This document shows positions 38,852-49,300 of a DNA stretch of 62,099 nt, piece by piece. Numbering within the stretch: the stretch's first letter is position 1; the number at the start of each line of letters is the position of its first letter. The position numbers and the translations under genes are program-made. Source of the DNA: Methanobrevibacter_A sp964431035 (GTDB taxonomy: Archaea; Methanobacteriota; Methanobacteria; Methanobacteriales; Methanobacteriaceae); NCBI GenBank assembly GCA_964431035.1, contig CAYSIF010000006.1, positions 1-62,099 of the forward strand. Reading direction: 5' to 3'. The notes under the pieces are model-generated. The model ran no database searches, was not told where the DNA came from, and saw nothing but the letters and a program-made list of their open reading frames with translations.

Positions 38852-39871
38852 ATGAACGAATGTAAATTAGCAGTACTTGGATTTGGATCTGTAGGACAAG
38901 GAATAGCAAAAGCAGTACAAATACAAGAAGAAAAAATTAAAGAAGAATTAGGAATAACACTCAAAATCGTAGCAGTAGCAGACTCCTCAACATCAGCAAT
39001 AAAACAAGATGGACTAGACATAGCTACACTACTTAAAACCAAAGAAGAAAAAGGAAAAGTAGGAGAATACCCAGAATACGGTACAAACAAAATAGAAACA
39101 GAAGTACTCGAAAGTGTAGACTACGATGTATTAATGGAATGCACACCAACAAATATAGAAGATGCAGAACCAGCAAGAAGCTTAACACTAAAAGCATTCT
39201 CACAAGGAAAAGATGTAGTAACATCAAACAAAGGACACCTAGCATTAAACTACAAAGAACTAGATGATGCAGCAAAAGAAAACAATGTCCAATTCAAATT
39301 CGAAGCAAGCGTAGGAGGAGCAATGCCTATAATAAACTACGCACAAGATGCACTAAGCGGAAATAAAATAGAAAGAATAGTAGGAATATTAAACGGAACA
39401 ACAAACTACATCCTATCAAGAATGACAAGTGAAGGAACAAGCTACCCAGACACACTAAAAGAATCACAACTACTAGGAATTGCAGAAACAGACCCAACAC
39501 AAGACGTAGAAGGAATAGACGCAGCATGCAAAGCAGTAATCCTCTCAAACAGTGTACTAGGAGTAAACGCAACATACAGTGATGTAGAAGTAACAGGAAT
39601 AAGCAACATCACAAGCGAAGCAATAAGCATAGCAAAAGAAAACGGATACAAAATAAAACTAATAACAGAAGTAACACCAAACACACTAAAAGTATCTCCA
39701 AGATTAATAAAAGAAGGAAGCAGCTATGACCTTGGCGGAACACTAAACATGGCAACACTAAAAACAGATCTTGCAGACGAAGTAACAACAGTAGGAAAAG
39801 GAGCAGGATCACTAGAAACAGCATCCGCAATGCTAACAGACTTAATAACAATACTAAAAACAAAAAAATAA
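38852..39871 (+). CDS. hom: Homoserine dehydrogenase
   Basis: A 339-residue NAD(P)-dependent enzyme. Rossmann motif 'LGFGSVGQGIAKAV' at residues ~8-21, 'DVLMECTPTNIEDAEPA', catalytic region 'VVTSNKGHLALNYKEL', 'FEASVGGAMPIINYA', and 'GILNGTTNYILSRM' with 'EADPTQDVEG'-type sequence (AETDPTQDVEGIDA). It reduces aspartate semialdehyde to homoserine, the branch point to methionine (via MetX upstream) and threonine (via the next gene). It lacks its own ACT domain, which is supplied as a separate protein just upstream. AGGAGGTGA (38834-38842) is a near-complete archaeal ribosome site. Confidence 0.92.
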   Translation: MNECKLAVLGFGSVGQGIAKAVQIQEEKIKEELGITLKIVAVADSSTSAIKQDGLDIATLLKTKEEKGKVGEYPEYGTNKIETEVLESVDYDVLMECTPTNIEDAEPARSLTLKAFSQGKDVVTSNKGHLALNYKELDDAAKENNVQFKFEASVGGAMPIINYAQDALSGNKIERIVGILNGTTNYILSRMTSEGTSYPDTLKESQLLGIAETDPTQDVEGIDAACKAVILSNSVLGVNATYSDVEVTGISNITSEAISIAKENGYKIKLITEVTPNTLKVSPRLIKEGSSYDLGGTLNMATLKTDLADEVTTVGKGAGSLETASAMLTDLITILKTKK

Positions 39872-39959
39872 TCAACAGATTATTTTTTTTCAAAAATTCT
39901 AAATTTTTAATCAAACCTAAACTTTTCTAAACAATTACTATAGGAGACAAGAAAACACA

Positions 39960-41180
39960 ATGAAATATTTAATAATGATAGGAGACGGAATGAGCGACTA
40001 CCCATTACCAGAACTCAACAACAAAACACCACTAGAAGTAGCAAACAAACCAAACATAGACAAACTAACCAAAAAAGGAAGAAGCGGACTAGGAAAAAAC
40101 GCACCAGACCACCTACCAATAGGCTCAGACGTAGCAAACATGAGCATATTCGGATACAACCCAGACGAATACTACACAGGAAGAGGACCACTAGAAGCAG
40201 TAAGCCAAGGAATAAAAACAGAACAAAACGACGTAGTATTCAGATGCAACCTAATCACAGAAGAAAACAACACAATAACAGACTTCACAAGCCAACACAT
40301 AACAACAGAAGAAGCAGACGAAATACTAAAAACACTAAACCAACACTTCCAAGAAAAATACCAAAACTTCCCAGGAACATGGTACACAGGACTAAGCTAC
40401 CGCCACCTATTCGTATACAAAAACAACCCAGAAACAGCAAAACTACCAACAGAACCACCACACGACATAGTAGACGAAGACTACACACAATACATAAACT
40501 GGAAAAACGAAACCGGAGAACAAATAAAAAACATAATGCTAGAAACAAAAACAGTACTAAAAGACCACCCAGTAAACAAAAAAAGAATAGAAAACGGAAA
40601 AAAACCAGCAACCATGACATGGCTATGGGGACAAGGAACCAAACCAAGCCTACCAGACTTCCAACAAACATACGGAATAAACGCAGCAGTAATAACAGCA
40701 GTAGACCTACTAAAAGGACTAGCAATAGTAGCAAACATGGACAAAATAGACGTACCCGGAGCAACAGGATTTTTTGACACAGACTACCAAGCAAAAGCAG
40801 ACTACGCAGCAAAAGCACTAGAAAACCATGACCTAGTAATAGTACATGTAGAAGCACCAGACGAAGCAGGACACGCAGCAGAAATAGAAGAAAAAATAAA
40901 AGCAATAGAAAGAATAGACAACATCATATTAGAAAAACTAATAAAAGAACTAGAAAAATATGGAGACTACAAAATAGCTGTACTACCAGACCACCCAACA
41001 CCAGTACCACTAAAAACACATAGCCGAGACCCAATACCATTCACAGTATACTCAAGCAAAGATGAAAACAAAGCAGACAAAGTCGAAACATTCTCAGAAA
41101 AAACAAATGCAGAAGGAGCACTCGGAACAAACAATCAAGGATGGCACCTAATAGAAAATATGCTAAACGACAAATGGTAA
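39960..41180 (+). CDS. Phosphoglycerate-mutase-like protein, probable homoserine kinase
   Basis: A 406-residue member of the archaeal cofactor-independent phosphoglycerate mutase (alkaline phosphatase superfamily). Metal and catalytic motifs are 'IGDGMSDYP', 'GSDVANMSIFGYNP', 'TGRGPLEAVSQGI', 'HVEAPDEAGHAAE' and 'VLPDHPTPVPLKTHSRDPIPF'. In organisms lacking a GHMP-type homoserine kinase this subgroup, next to homoserine dehydrogenase, is proposed to phosphorylate homoserine for threonine synthesis. The context here fits that: hom ends 88 bp upstream. Glycolytic phosphoglycerate mutase activity is the main alternative. Codon use is extremely AAC/ACA/CTA-biased. Confidence 0.8.
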   Translation: MKYLIMIGDGMSDYPLPELNNKTPLEVANKPNIDKLTKKGRSGLGKNAPDHLPIGSDVANMSIFGYNPDEYYTGRGPLEAVSQGIKTEQNDVVFRCNLITEENNTITDFTSQHITTEEADEILKTLNQHFQEKYQNFPGTWYTGLSYRHLFVYKNNPETAKLPTEPPHDIVDEDYTQYINWKNETGEQIKNIMLETKTVLKDHPVNKKRIENGKKPATMTWLWGQGTKPSLPDFQQTYGINAAVITAVDLLKGLAIVANMDKIDVPGATGFFDTDYQAKADYAAKALENHDLVIVHVEAPDEAGHAAEIEEKIKAIERIDNIILEKLIKELEKYGDYKIAVLPDHPTPVPLKTHSRDPIPFTVYSSKDENKADKVETFSEKTNAEGALGTNNQGWHLIENMLNDKW

Positions 41181-41223
41181 AAAACAATAAATCTTATAAA
41201 ACAAAAAGCAATAATTAATAATT

Positions 41224-41712
41224 ATGAAACATGGAAAAATAATACTAGGAATAATAGGATTAATAATCATAGCATTTCTAGTATTCACAATAACCAGTCC
41301 AATATTGATTATTGCAGAAGATACAAGTGAAGGAACACCTGGAGTAGACATGGCCGCCACATTCACAATACTCGGCGGATTTGAATGGATATATCCAGGA
41401 AGCTCACACAATGCAAACGGACAAACACTACACAACATCCACCTAAACTCACCAGACGATCCATACGGAGCTGCAAGAGACATTATGCAATACACATATG
41501 GCATAACACCACACCTAATTATAAGTGTAAACGACTATGCAGCAGAAGACATATTTGGAGAAGGTCTTGTAGACAACATACGAGAAAACGACTGGGGTTC
41601 AGGAATGGATAGAGGTCCAGCAGTAGATGCAGCAATGAGTGACGGAACATTCAACCCACTTGCAATCATCACAAACACACTAACTGGAAATATAAAATAC
41701 CACTTAGTATAA
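41224..41712 (+). CDS. Membrane-anchored or secreted small protein, unknown
   Basis: A 162-residue protein. MKHGKIILGIIGLIIIAFLVFTITSPILII is a single N-terminal hydrophobic segment (uncleaved anchor or signal). The exported part has 'GVDMAATFTILGGFEWIYPGSSHNANGQTLHNIHLNSPDDPYGAARDIMQYTYG' and ends 'NTLTGNIKYHLV'. No Cys and no recognised motif. It starts 43 bp after the homoserine kinase-like gene on the same strand with the same codon bias, so it may be co-transcribed, but no functional tie is evident. Confidence 0.6.
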   Translation: MKHGKIILGIIGLIIIAFLVFTITSPILIIAEDTSEGTPGVDMAATFTILGGFEWIYPGSSHNANGQTLHNIHLNSPDDPYGAARDIMQYTYGITPHLIISVNDYAAEDIFGEGLVDNIRENDWGSGMDRGPAVDAAMSDGTFNPLAIITNTLTGNIKYHLV

Positions 41713-41747
41713 AAAACAAAAATTTTTTCATTATTTTTTCTATTTTT

Positions 41748-42146
41748 TTATTTATAAACTTCTTTTAAAGAAAACCAAACACCATCAACTTTTTTAAAAC
41801 TACGCCACATATTCAAATGCCAAGTACCACTACTACCATAAACCTTAGCAGTTAAATCCAACTCACCTTCTAAAATAGCTAAATCACCATCAACACTAAC
41901 CTTAAAACCCTCACACAAAACAGATTTAAAATAATTCAAAATACCACTTTCAAGCTCAGATAAAAACATTTCACTACTTTGAACCTTACCAGAAATAGGA
42001 GTAAGACTAGAATCAGGTAAATAAATACTACTTAGAAAACCGATATCTTTAAGAATCATTGCATTTTGAATCTTAGCAAATAAATCAATAACTTCCTTTT
42101 CATCATTATTTAATTTAACATTTGGAATAATAACATTCTCATACAT
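41748..42146 (-). CDS. NTF2/SnoaL-like small protein
   Basis: A 132-residue soluble protein. An N-terminal helix pair ('NNDEKEVIDLFAKIQNAMILKDIGFLSSIYLPDSSLTPISGK') is followed by curved strands ('GFKVSVDGDLAILEGELDLTAKVYGSSGTWHLNMWRSFKKVDGVWFSLKEVY'), the cone-shaped NTF2-like plan. Such domains act as small enzymes, binding subunits or oligomerisation units. Convergent with the preceding gene (35 bp apart) and 66 bp downstream of the EF-hand gene on the same strand. Role unknown. Confidence 0.6.
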   Translation of the reverse strand: MYENVIIPNVKLNNDEKEVIDLFAKIQNAMILKDIGFLSSIYLPDSSLTPISGKVQSSEMFLSELESGILNYFKSVLCEGFKVSVDGDLAILEGELDLTAKVYGSSGTWHLNMWRSFKKVDGVWFSLKEVYK

Positions 42147-42212
42147 AATACTTATATAAATAAATCAAAATACTAATATTTTTTTCTAAAAAAAGAGAAA
42201 ATTGAGATTATT

Positions 42213-42791
42213 TTATAATCCCATACTTTCGCTAAATTCTGTGAAGTTTAAATAATCATCATTATTTCCATTTGCGCTTTCAAATTCAACAACACAAATT
42301 TCTTCTATTGAATATCCGTCCCAGAAACTATCTTCTGTAAAAAGATAATATACCTCTGAAAACTCATCTAAATCTATATGTCCATCATGATTTCTGTCGG
42401 TTTCTTTAAAAAATTCATAGTGATCTTGTGTTACTCCATGATATTCATATAATGGCAGGATTATAGGTTTAAATTCTGCAAGTGTTACTTTCCCATCACC
42501 ATTTGTATCTGCAGTTTTGAAGTCATGTTCTATTCTGTTTTGTATTTGTGTATCACTTTCATCATTATATACATCTTTGTAGATATATTTTAGTTTAAAA
42601 AAGTCACTTTCTTCAATATATTGATTGTTGTTACTTATATTATTAAAAAGTTGAGTGGTATATGTATCTTGGTAGGACTTATGTTCATAGTATAAATTTT
42701 TCCATTCATTATAATTGTCTCCACTTGTTGAGGCATAAACTGGAAAAATTAGTATGAAAATTATTAGTATTGTTAAGAGTATTTTTTTCAT
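42213..42791 (-). CDS. Secreted EF-hand calcium-binding protein
   Basis: A 192-residue exported protein. MKKILLTILIIFILIFPVYA is the signal peptide. There are two canonical EF-hand loops, DTNGDGKVTLAE (95-106) and DRNHDGHIDLDE (132-143), and a third degenerate loop NGNNDDYLNFTE (174-185) that begins with Asn but keeps Glu at position 12. Calcium binding outside the cell is likely; it may structure the surface layer, fitting the neighbouring giant surface protein. Upstream lie three evenly spaced TTGTTAT elements. Confidence 0.8.
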   Translation of the reverse strand: MKKILLTILIIFILIFPVYASTSGDNYNEWKNLYYEHKSYQDTYTTQLFNNISNNNQYIEESDFFKLKYIYKDVYNDESDTQIQNRIEHDFKTADTNGDGKVTLAEFKPIILPLYEYHGVTQDHYEFFKETDRNHDGHIDLDEFSEVYYLFTEDSFWDGYSIEEICVVEFESANGNNDDYLNFTEFSESMGL

Positions 42792-43304
42792 ATTTTTTTA
42801 TATTTTAATATTTTATTAATAACACTTGTTATTTAGAATAATTGTTATCTTTAACACTTGTTATGTGTAACTATTTTTTTCAATTTTTTTTGTTTATTTT
42901 ATTTTTTTTATATTGTATAAAATTTTTCTTGTATCTTTTGTATTTTTCTTTTATTTTTTGAAATTTTGTGTTTTGCTTTTTGGTTTTAAAATTTTGATTG
43001 TTTTTTTGTTATGTTTTTTATTTTTTTGTATGGTTTTTCTTATGTTTTCTTGTGTATATTGTATATTTTATTTTCAATCTATTGTATACAATTTATACTT
43101 TTATTCAATTAATATTTTATATTTTTAAATATTGTTTATTATTTTGATATTTTACTGAACAATCACTTTTATATGTTCTTAACACTTAATATTATTATAT
43201 TCTAAATTTTCACACATTTTTTGACAAATTTTGATTGTAAAAATCAAAAAAATTTCATCAAAAAAAAATTTTCAAACATAAAAAAATGAGGTTGTAATAA
43301 TTTT
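42792..43304. other. 512-bp divergent intergenic region before the giant adhesin
   Basis: The left end carries the promoter and TTGTTAT array of the leftward EF-hand gene. The right end carries the leader of the giant gene, including a perfect 8-bp hairpin (TTTTGATT 43229-43236, AATCAAAA 43242-43249) and GAGGT (43288-43292) 12 bases before its ATG. The middle is T-rich on the plus strand without a credible gene. Confidence 0.5.
42819..42864 (-). promoter_or_regulatory. Three evenly spaced ATAACAnTTGTTAT-type sites
   Basis: ATAACACTTGTTAT (42819-42832, palindromic arms ATAACA/TGTTAT) and TTAACACTTGTTAT (42851-42864) flank a weaker AGAATAATTGTTAT (42835-42848). The three start at an exact 16-bp period about 30-70 bases upstream of the EF-hand gene's ATG. 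Probably a cooperative operator. Confidence 0.5.
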
Positions 43305-46300
43305 ATGAATAAAAAAATTTTTTTAATAATGATATGTTTACTTTTCATTATTTTCACTACAATTTCAACAGTATCATCTGAAGAGATTGTAGATGATGTA
43401 AATGAAACAGTAAGTCATACACATACAAGTCTGTCAGATGTCATTTCTGAAGAAGGAAATGATCAAACAAATCATGCTGACATATCAGATGGAATTAAAA
43501 GGGATGTAGCACCCGGAACATTTACAGAATTAAATGCATTAATTCAAAGCGCATCTGAAGGAGATACAATAGTCCTAGATAGAGACTATGCATACTATGA
43601 TAGCGATATTGATTATATATTGGGTATTCAAATTCATACTAATCAATTAACAATTAATGGTAATGGGCACACAATTAATGGTAGTGATAAAGCAAGAATA
43701 TTTGCTGTAGGTACACTAAATAATGCTCATAGTCCTGTTGAAAATGTTAATTTGTATTATATTAATTTTGTAAATGCTAGAAATACTGAAATTAATAATA
43801 CTAATCCAGCTTATCCAGGAACTAAAGCAAAGGATTCGGCATTTGGAGCAGTAGAATTTTATGCATCTGGACAAATTGCTTATTGTAATTTCTTCAACAA
43901 TTATGCATTCTGTGCAGGGGCACTTGCAATAATGGGATATGGTGATGGATTAACAATATGGGGATGTAATTTCACGAATAACACAGGTTTTGGTCAAGGT
44001 GGGGGAGCAATAAGACTCAGAACACATGTAGAGAACTTATGGGTTATGAATTCCTGGTTTGAAAATAATTATGGTGGAACATACGGTGGAGCAATACACA
44101 GTGACAGTGGTGTTGGAAATCAACATTGTACTATTTATAATTGCGATTTTGTAAATAACCGTGCTCTAAATGGTGCTGGAGGAGTATTCTTTGAAACTCC
44201 TAATGGTACAGTTAGAGATTCAAGATTTGTAAATAACAGTGCACCTTATGGTGGAGGTGTATACTGGAATGGATATTCAGGTACAGTTTATAATTCAAAT
44301 TTCACAGCTAATAATGCAACTACTGGTGGAGGAATTTACTGTTCAGGTAGATCAACAACTTCAATTACAACCTCAAGATTTGAAAACAACTCTGCTGAAA
44401 ATGGTGGAGGGGTCTACTTTGATAACAGTGTAGGTAGTTCATTATACTACTGTTCATTTAATAATAACACAGTTTCTAATGATGGTGGAGCAGTATACTG
44501 TAAAGGTCAATTCTTCAGAATAGAATATTCTAACTTTACTAAAGATTCAGCAGCTAATAATGGTGGTTCATTATACTTAGATGTAGGAGCATATGTTAAT
44601 AATTGTTCATTCCACCAAGAACATGCGGATGTAGATGGTGGTTCAATCTACTTTTATTCAAAAGAAGGAAGTGTAATTCCTCCAGGGGTTGATTTAGGAG
44701 TATTCTCATCAACTTTCACTAATTGTAGTGCTGGTCATGATGGTGGTGCTGGTTATGTATACAGTGAATACGGAACTGTGAAAAATACAATATTTGCTAA
44801 TTGTAGTGCTGGTCATGATGGTGGTGCTGGTTATGTATATGGTGGTTATGGTAGACTTATAGACTCTGAATTAAGTGGAAACCTTGCTTATAATGATGGT
44901 GGAGCATTATACTGGGCAGGGGACAATGGTACAATGACCAATACCACATATAACTCCAACACTGCACTTGGAGATGGTGGAGCATTACACTGGTCTGGAA
45001 ATAATGGTAATTTATCCAATACTAATTTCACATACAATTATGCTTTAGGATATTTTGAAAATAATAAGGGTAATGGAGGTTCCATTTCATGGTTAGGATC
45101 AAACGGTACAGTAACAAATTGTAATTTCGCATATTCTGCTTCAAAAAACTTTGGAGGAGTAATAGATGTAATTGGAAATAATACACACATCACTGAATCA
45201 TCATTCCAAAGATATGAAGCTAAATATGGTGGAGCATTAAGCGTAGAAGGTAATAATGCTAACATAACTAATACTGTATTTAATTATGGTAACTCAAACA
45301 TGGATGGTGCTGCAATTTTAATTGTTGGAAATAACACATATATTGCAAATTCTAATTTATCATATCATCATGCATTACGTAATGGAGGATCTATCTATAT
45401 TGAAGGAGATAATACAATAATCACAGATTCAAACTTAGAATACTCTTATGCAGAAGATTCCGCTGGTGCAATTTATGTTGAAGGTGGACATACATTAATT
45501 ACAAACTCAAATTTCACACATAATAATGCATCTGCTGCTAGTGGTGGATCTGTTTATATTAGTGGAAGTGATACAAACATTACATACTCATCCTTCCAAT
45601 ATGGCACTGCTAAAGATGGTGGGGCAATTTATGTTGAAGGTTCAAATACTAACATATTAAAATCTAATTTTTCATATAATGGAGCTAATCCTGAATTATT
45701 AGTGAATGATACTAATGGAGGTTCAATATATGTTGCAGGAGATAACACATTAATTTCTGAATCTAATTTCATAAAAACTAATGCTGGTGATGGTGGTGCA
45801 ATTTATGTTGAAGGAGATAATACAAATATTACAAATTCAAATTTCGGTTACCTATTTGCAACAAATGATGGTGGAGCAATCTATATTGGGGGTTTAAATA
45901 GCTTAATATCGAACTCTACATTCCAATTTGCTAATGCAACAAGAGGTGGGGGAGTATATGTTGCTGGAAACAATACAAACATTACAGAATCATTATTCCA
46001 ATTTTTAACATGTAAAGAAGGAGGAGCAATATATGTTAATGGTTCTGATACTAATATATTAAAATCCAATTTCCTAAGAAATGGTGTGAATTTAGTATTT
46101 GATGTTGGTGAAACTAAAGGCGGATCTATATTTATTGAAGGTCATGATACATTAGTCTCTGAATCTAATTTTACTTATATGTCTGCAGGTGATGGTGGAG
46201 CAATATATATTACTGGAGATAAAACAAATATTACAGACTCCAAATTCCAATTTGCAACTGTATCAAATAATGGAGGATTAGTATATGTTGGTGGAATGAA

Positions 46301-49300
46301 CACAACAATATCTGATTCTACATTTAGTTTCTCCAATGCAACAAATGGTGGAGCAATATATGTAAACGGTACAGATACTAATATTAATGCTAACATTTCA
46401 TATTGTTTTGCTAAAGGTGGAAATGGTGGTGGAATCTACATAGAGGGTGATAATAATAATATCACAGGAACCAATTTCACAGTTACTAATACAATTGGAG
46501 GTAACGGTGGAGCAATATATGCAGGAGGAGACAACCTCACAATAAGTAACTGTTACTCTAATATTAGTGTTGCAGTAAGAACAGGACCTGGAAACATAGG
46601 TAACGGAGGAGCAGTATACATATCTGGTGAAGGAGTAACAATAACAGAATCCAGATTTGAAAGATACAACGCCACAGACAATGGTGGAGGATTATATGTT
46701 GAAGGTAATGATGTAGACATCCTAAACTCTAGTTTTGAATATGGTGAAGCAAAACTAGGAGGAGGAATCTACATAAACGGTAATAATACATATGTAGAAA
46801 ACTCAAACTTAACACACAACCACGCAAATGTTGATGGTGGAGTTATCTATATTAATGGTAACAATGCAACAATAACAGACACTAACCTCCAATACTCATA
46901 TGCAGCACGCTCTGGTGGAGCAGTATTTATAAACGGTGCAAATAACACAATTACAAAATCTAACCTAACATATAATAATGCATCAACAGGATACGGAGGT
47001 TCCATATATATTAATGGTGAGAAAAACAATATTTCTCTCTCATCATTCGAATTCTCTACAAGTACAAAAGGTGGAGCAATATATATTAATGGATCTGATG
47101 CAAATGTAGGATCTTCATATTTCTCACAAAATGGTGTAAACCCTGCAATAGGTACAAGTGAAGACACAGCAGGAGGATCCATATATATTGCAGGTGCTAA
47201 TGCAACAATATCTGAAGATTACTTCAGAAGAAGTAATGCAAAAAATGGTGCAATAATATATATTGAAGGAGATAATGCAACAATATCTAACTCTAATTTA
47301 ACAGAATCTATAGCTACATATAATGGTGGTGCAATATATATTGCAGGTCACGATGCATTAATTAATAATTCTGCATTCAGATTTAATAATGCAACAACTG
47401 GTGGTGCAATATTTGTAAATGGTACTAATGCAACAATAACTGATTCTAACTTTACTAGAACCATTGCAGTTGGTGGTGATGGTGGAGCAGTATATATTGG
47501 AGGTGATGATGTAAATATCATAGATTCCAATTTTAACTCTACACGTACAATAAATGGTAATGGTGGATCAATTTACATTGGTGGAGATAAGGCTAATGTT
47601 TCAGGTTCTACTTTTGATTTAGGTGTAGCAGTTAGAACAGGAAGTTCCGGTAATACTGGTAACGGTGGTATGATTTATATTGCTGGTGAAAATGCTACAA
47701 TTGAATCATCTAACTTTACAAGATCTAATGCAAGTGTATCTGGTGGAGCATTATACATACAAGGTAATAATTCTAATATTATTAATTCTGATTTTGGATA
47801 TAGTGAAGCACGTTATGGTGGTTCAATATATATTAATGGTACAAACACTCATCTTGATGATTCTACATTAAGATACAGTCATTCTACTCAAGATGGTGGA
47901 GTAATTTATGTAAATGGAAATGATGCACTAATTAGTAATTCTAGTTTAGACTTCTCTTATGCAGGAGGATCTGGAGGAACAATATATATTAGTGGTGCAA
48001 ATGCTACAATTGTAAACTCTAACTTAACACATAATAATGCAACACGAAACGGTGGTTCTGTATACATCGAAGGTGATAATACAAACATCACAGAATCATT
48101 ATTCCAATTTGGTATAGCACAAAATGGTGGAGCAATATATATAAATGGTACTAATGCAACAATATCTCAATCAACATTCCTAATGAATAATGTAACTACT
48201 AGCTGGGGTCAAGGAGGTTCAGTATATGTTGCAGGTAATGACGCTCATATAGATAGTTCCACATTTGAAAGAAGTAATGCATATCAAGGAGGAATTGTTT
48301 ATATAAATGGAAATAATACTAACATATCCTTCTCAAACTTTACAAAATCATACAGTTATGGTGAAGGTGGAGCATTATATGTTAATGGTGTAAATGCATC
48401 AATAGGTAATTCTAAATTCTCACTTCACAATGCAACCTATGGTGGAGCAGTATACATTAATGGGGAAAATACAGAAATTTTAAACTCAGAAATTAATGAA
48501 AGCTATGCATCAGGTTTTGCAGGAGGAATATTCCTTGGAGGAACCAATACAAAAATCTATAATTCCACATTTGATGATAACTATGCAAGACAAGGTGGAG
48601 CAATATATAATAATGGAGGAACTGCACTAGTATTATACTCCAACTTCACAAACAATATTGCAAACTCATCTAGTCTAGCTAAAGGAGGAGCAATATTCTG
48701 GAAAGGAGGTTCAACTAATGACCTTGTTCTAGAATGTAACTTTGATAATAATAGTGTTATATCCATTAATGGTGATGCATATGGTGGTGCAATATACTGG
48801 GAACATGGAGATGTACCATCTACATTATCTTATATTATTAATACAACATTTGTTAACAATACTTCAGAAAGACATGGTGGAGCTATTGACTGGTATAATG
48901 CAGATAATGGTGTAATTGAAAATTGTACATTTATTGAAAATTATGCTACTGCTGATGGTGGAGCATTATATACTGGTGATGATAATTCAAATGGTGAAAA
49001 CTTAACTATCAGAAACTCTAATTTTGTTAATAATAGTGCGGGTGACCATGGTGGAGCATTAAGTATGCAATTCTATAATTCTCTTATAAAGGATTGTAAT
49101 TTCACATCTAATTATGCAAGATATGCTGGATCTGTATATATGCAAAATAAGAAGGCTAACCAAACTCAATATATAAATTGTATATTCCTTGATAGTTATA
49201 CTACTACTTACTCTGGTGGAGCAGCTATTATATATGTGCCATATGTTGATTTTATAAATTGTACCTTTGAAAATTGTACTACTCCTGGAAGGGAAGGAGG

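Noticed and set aside
40244..40905. Long overlapping frames in the homoserine kinase-like gene
   Set aside because: Their translations are low-complexity shadows produced by the extreme ACA/AAC/CTA codon bias; the sense frame has all family motifs.
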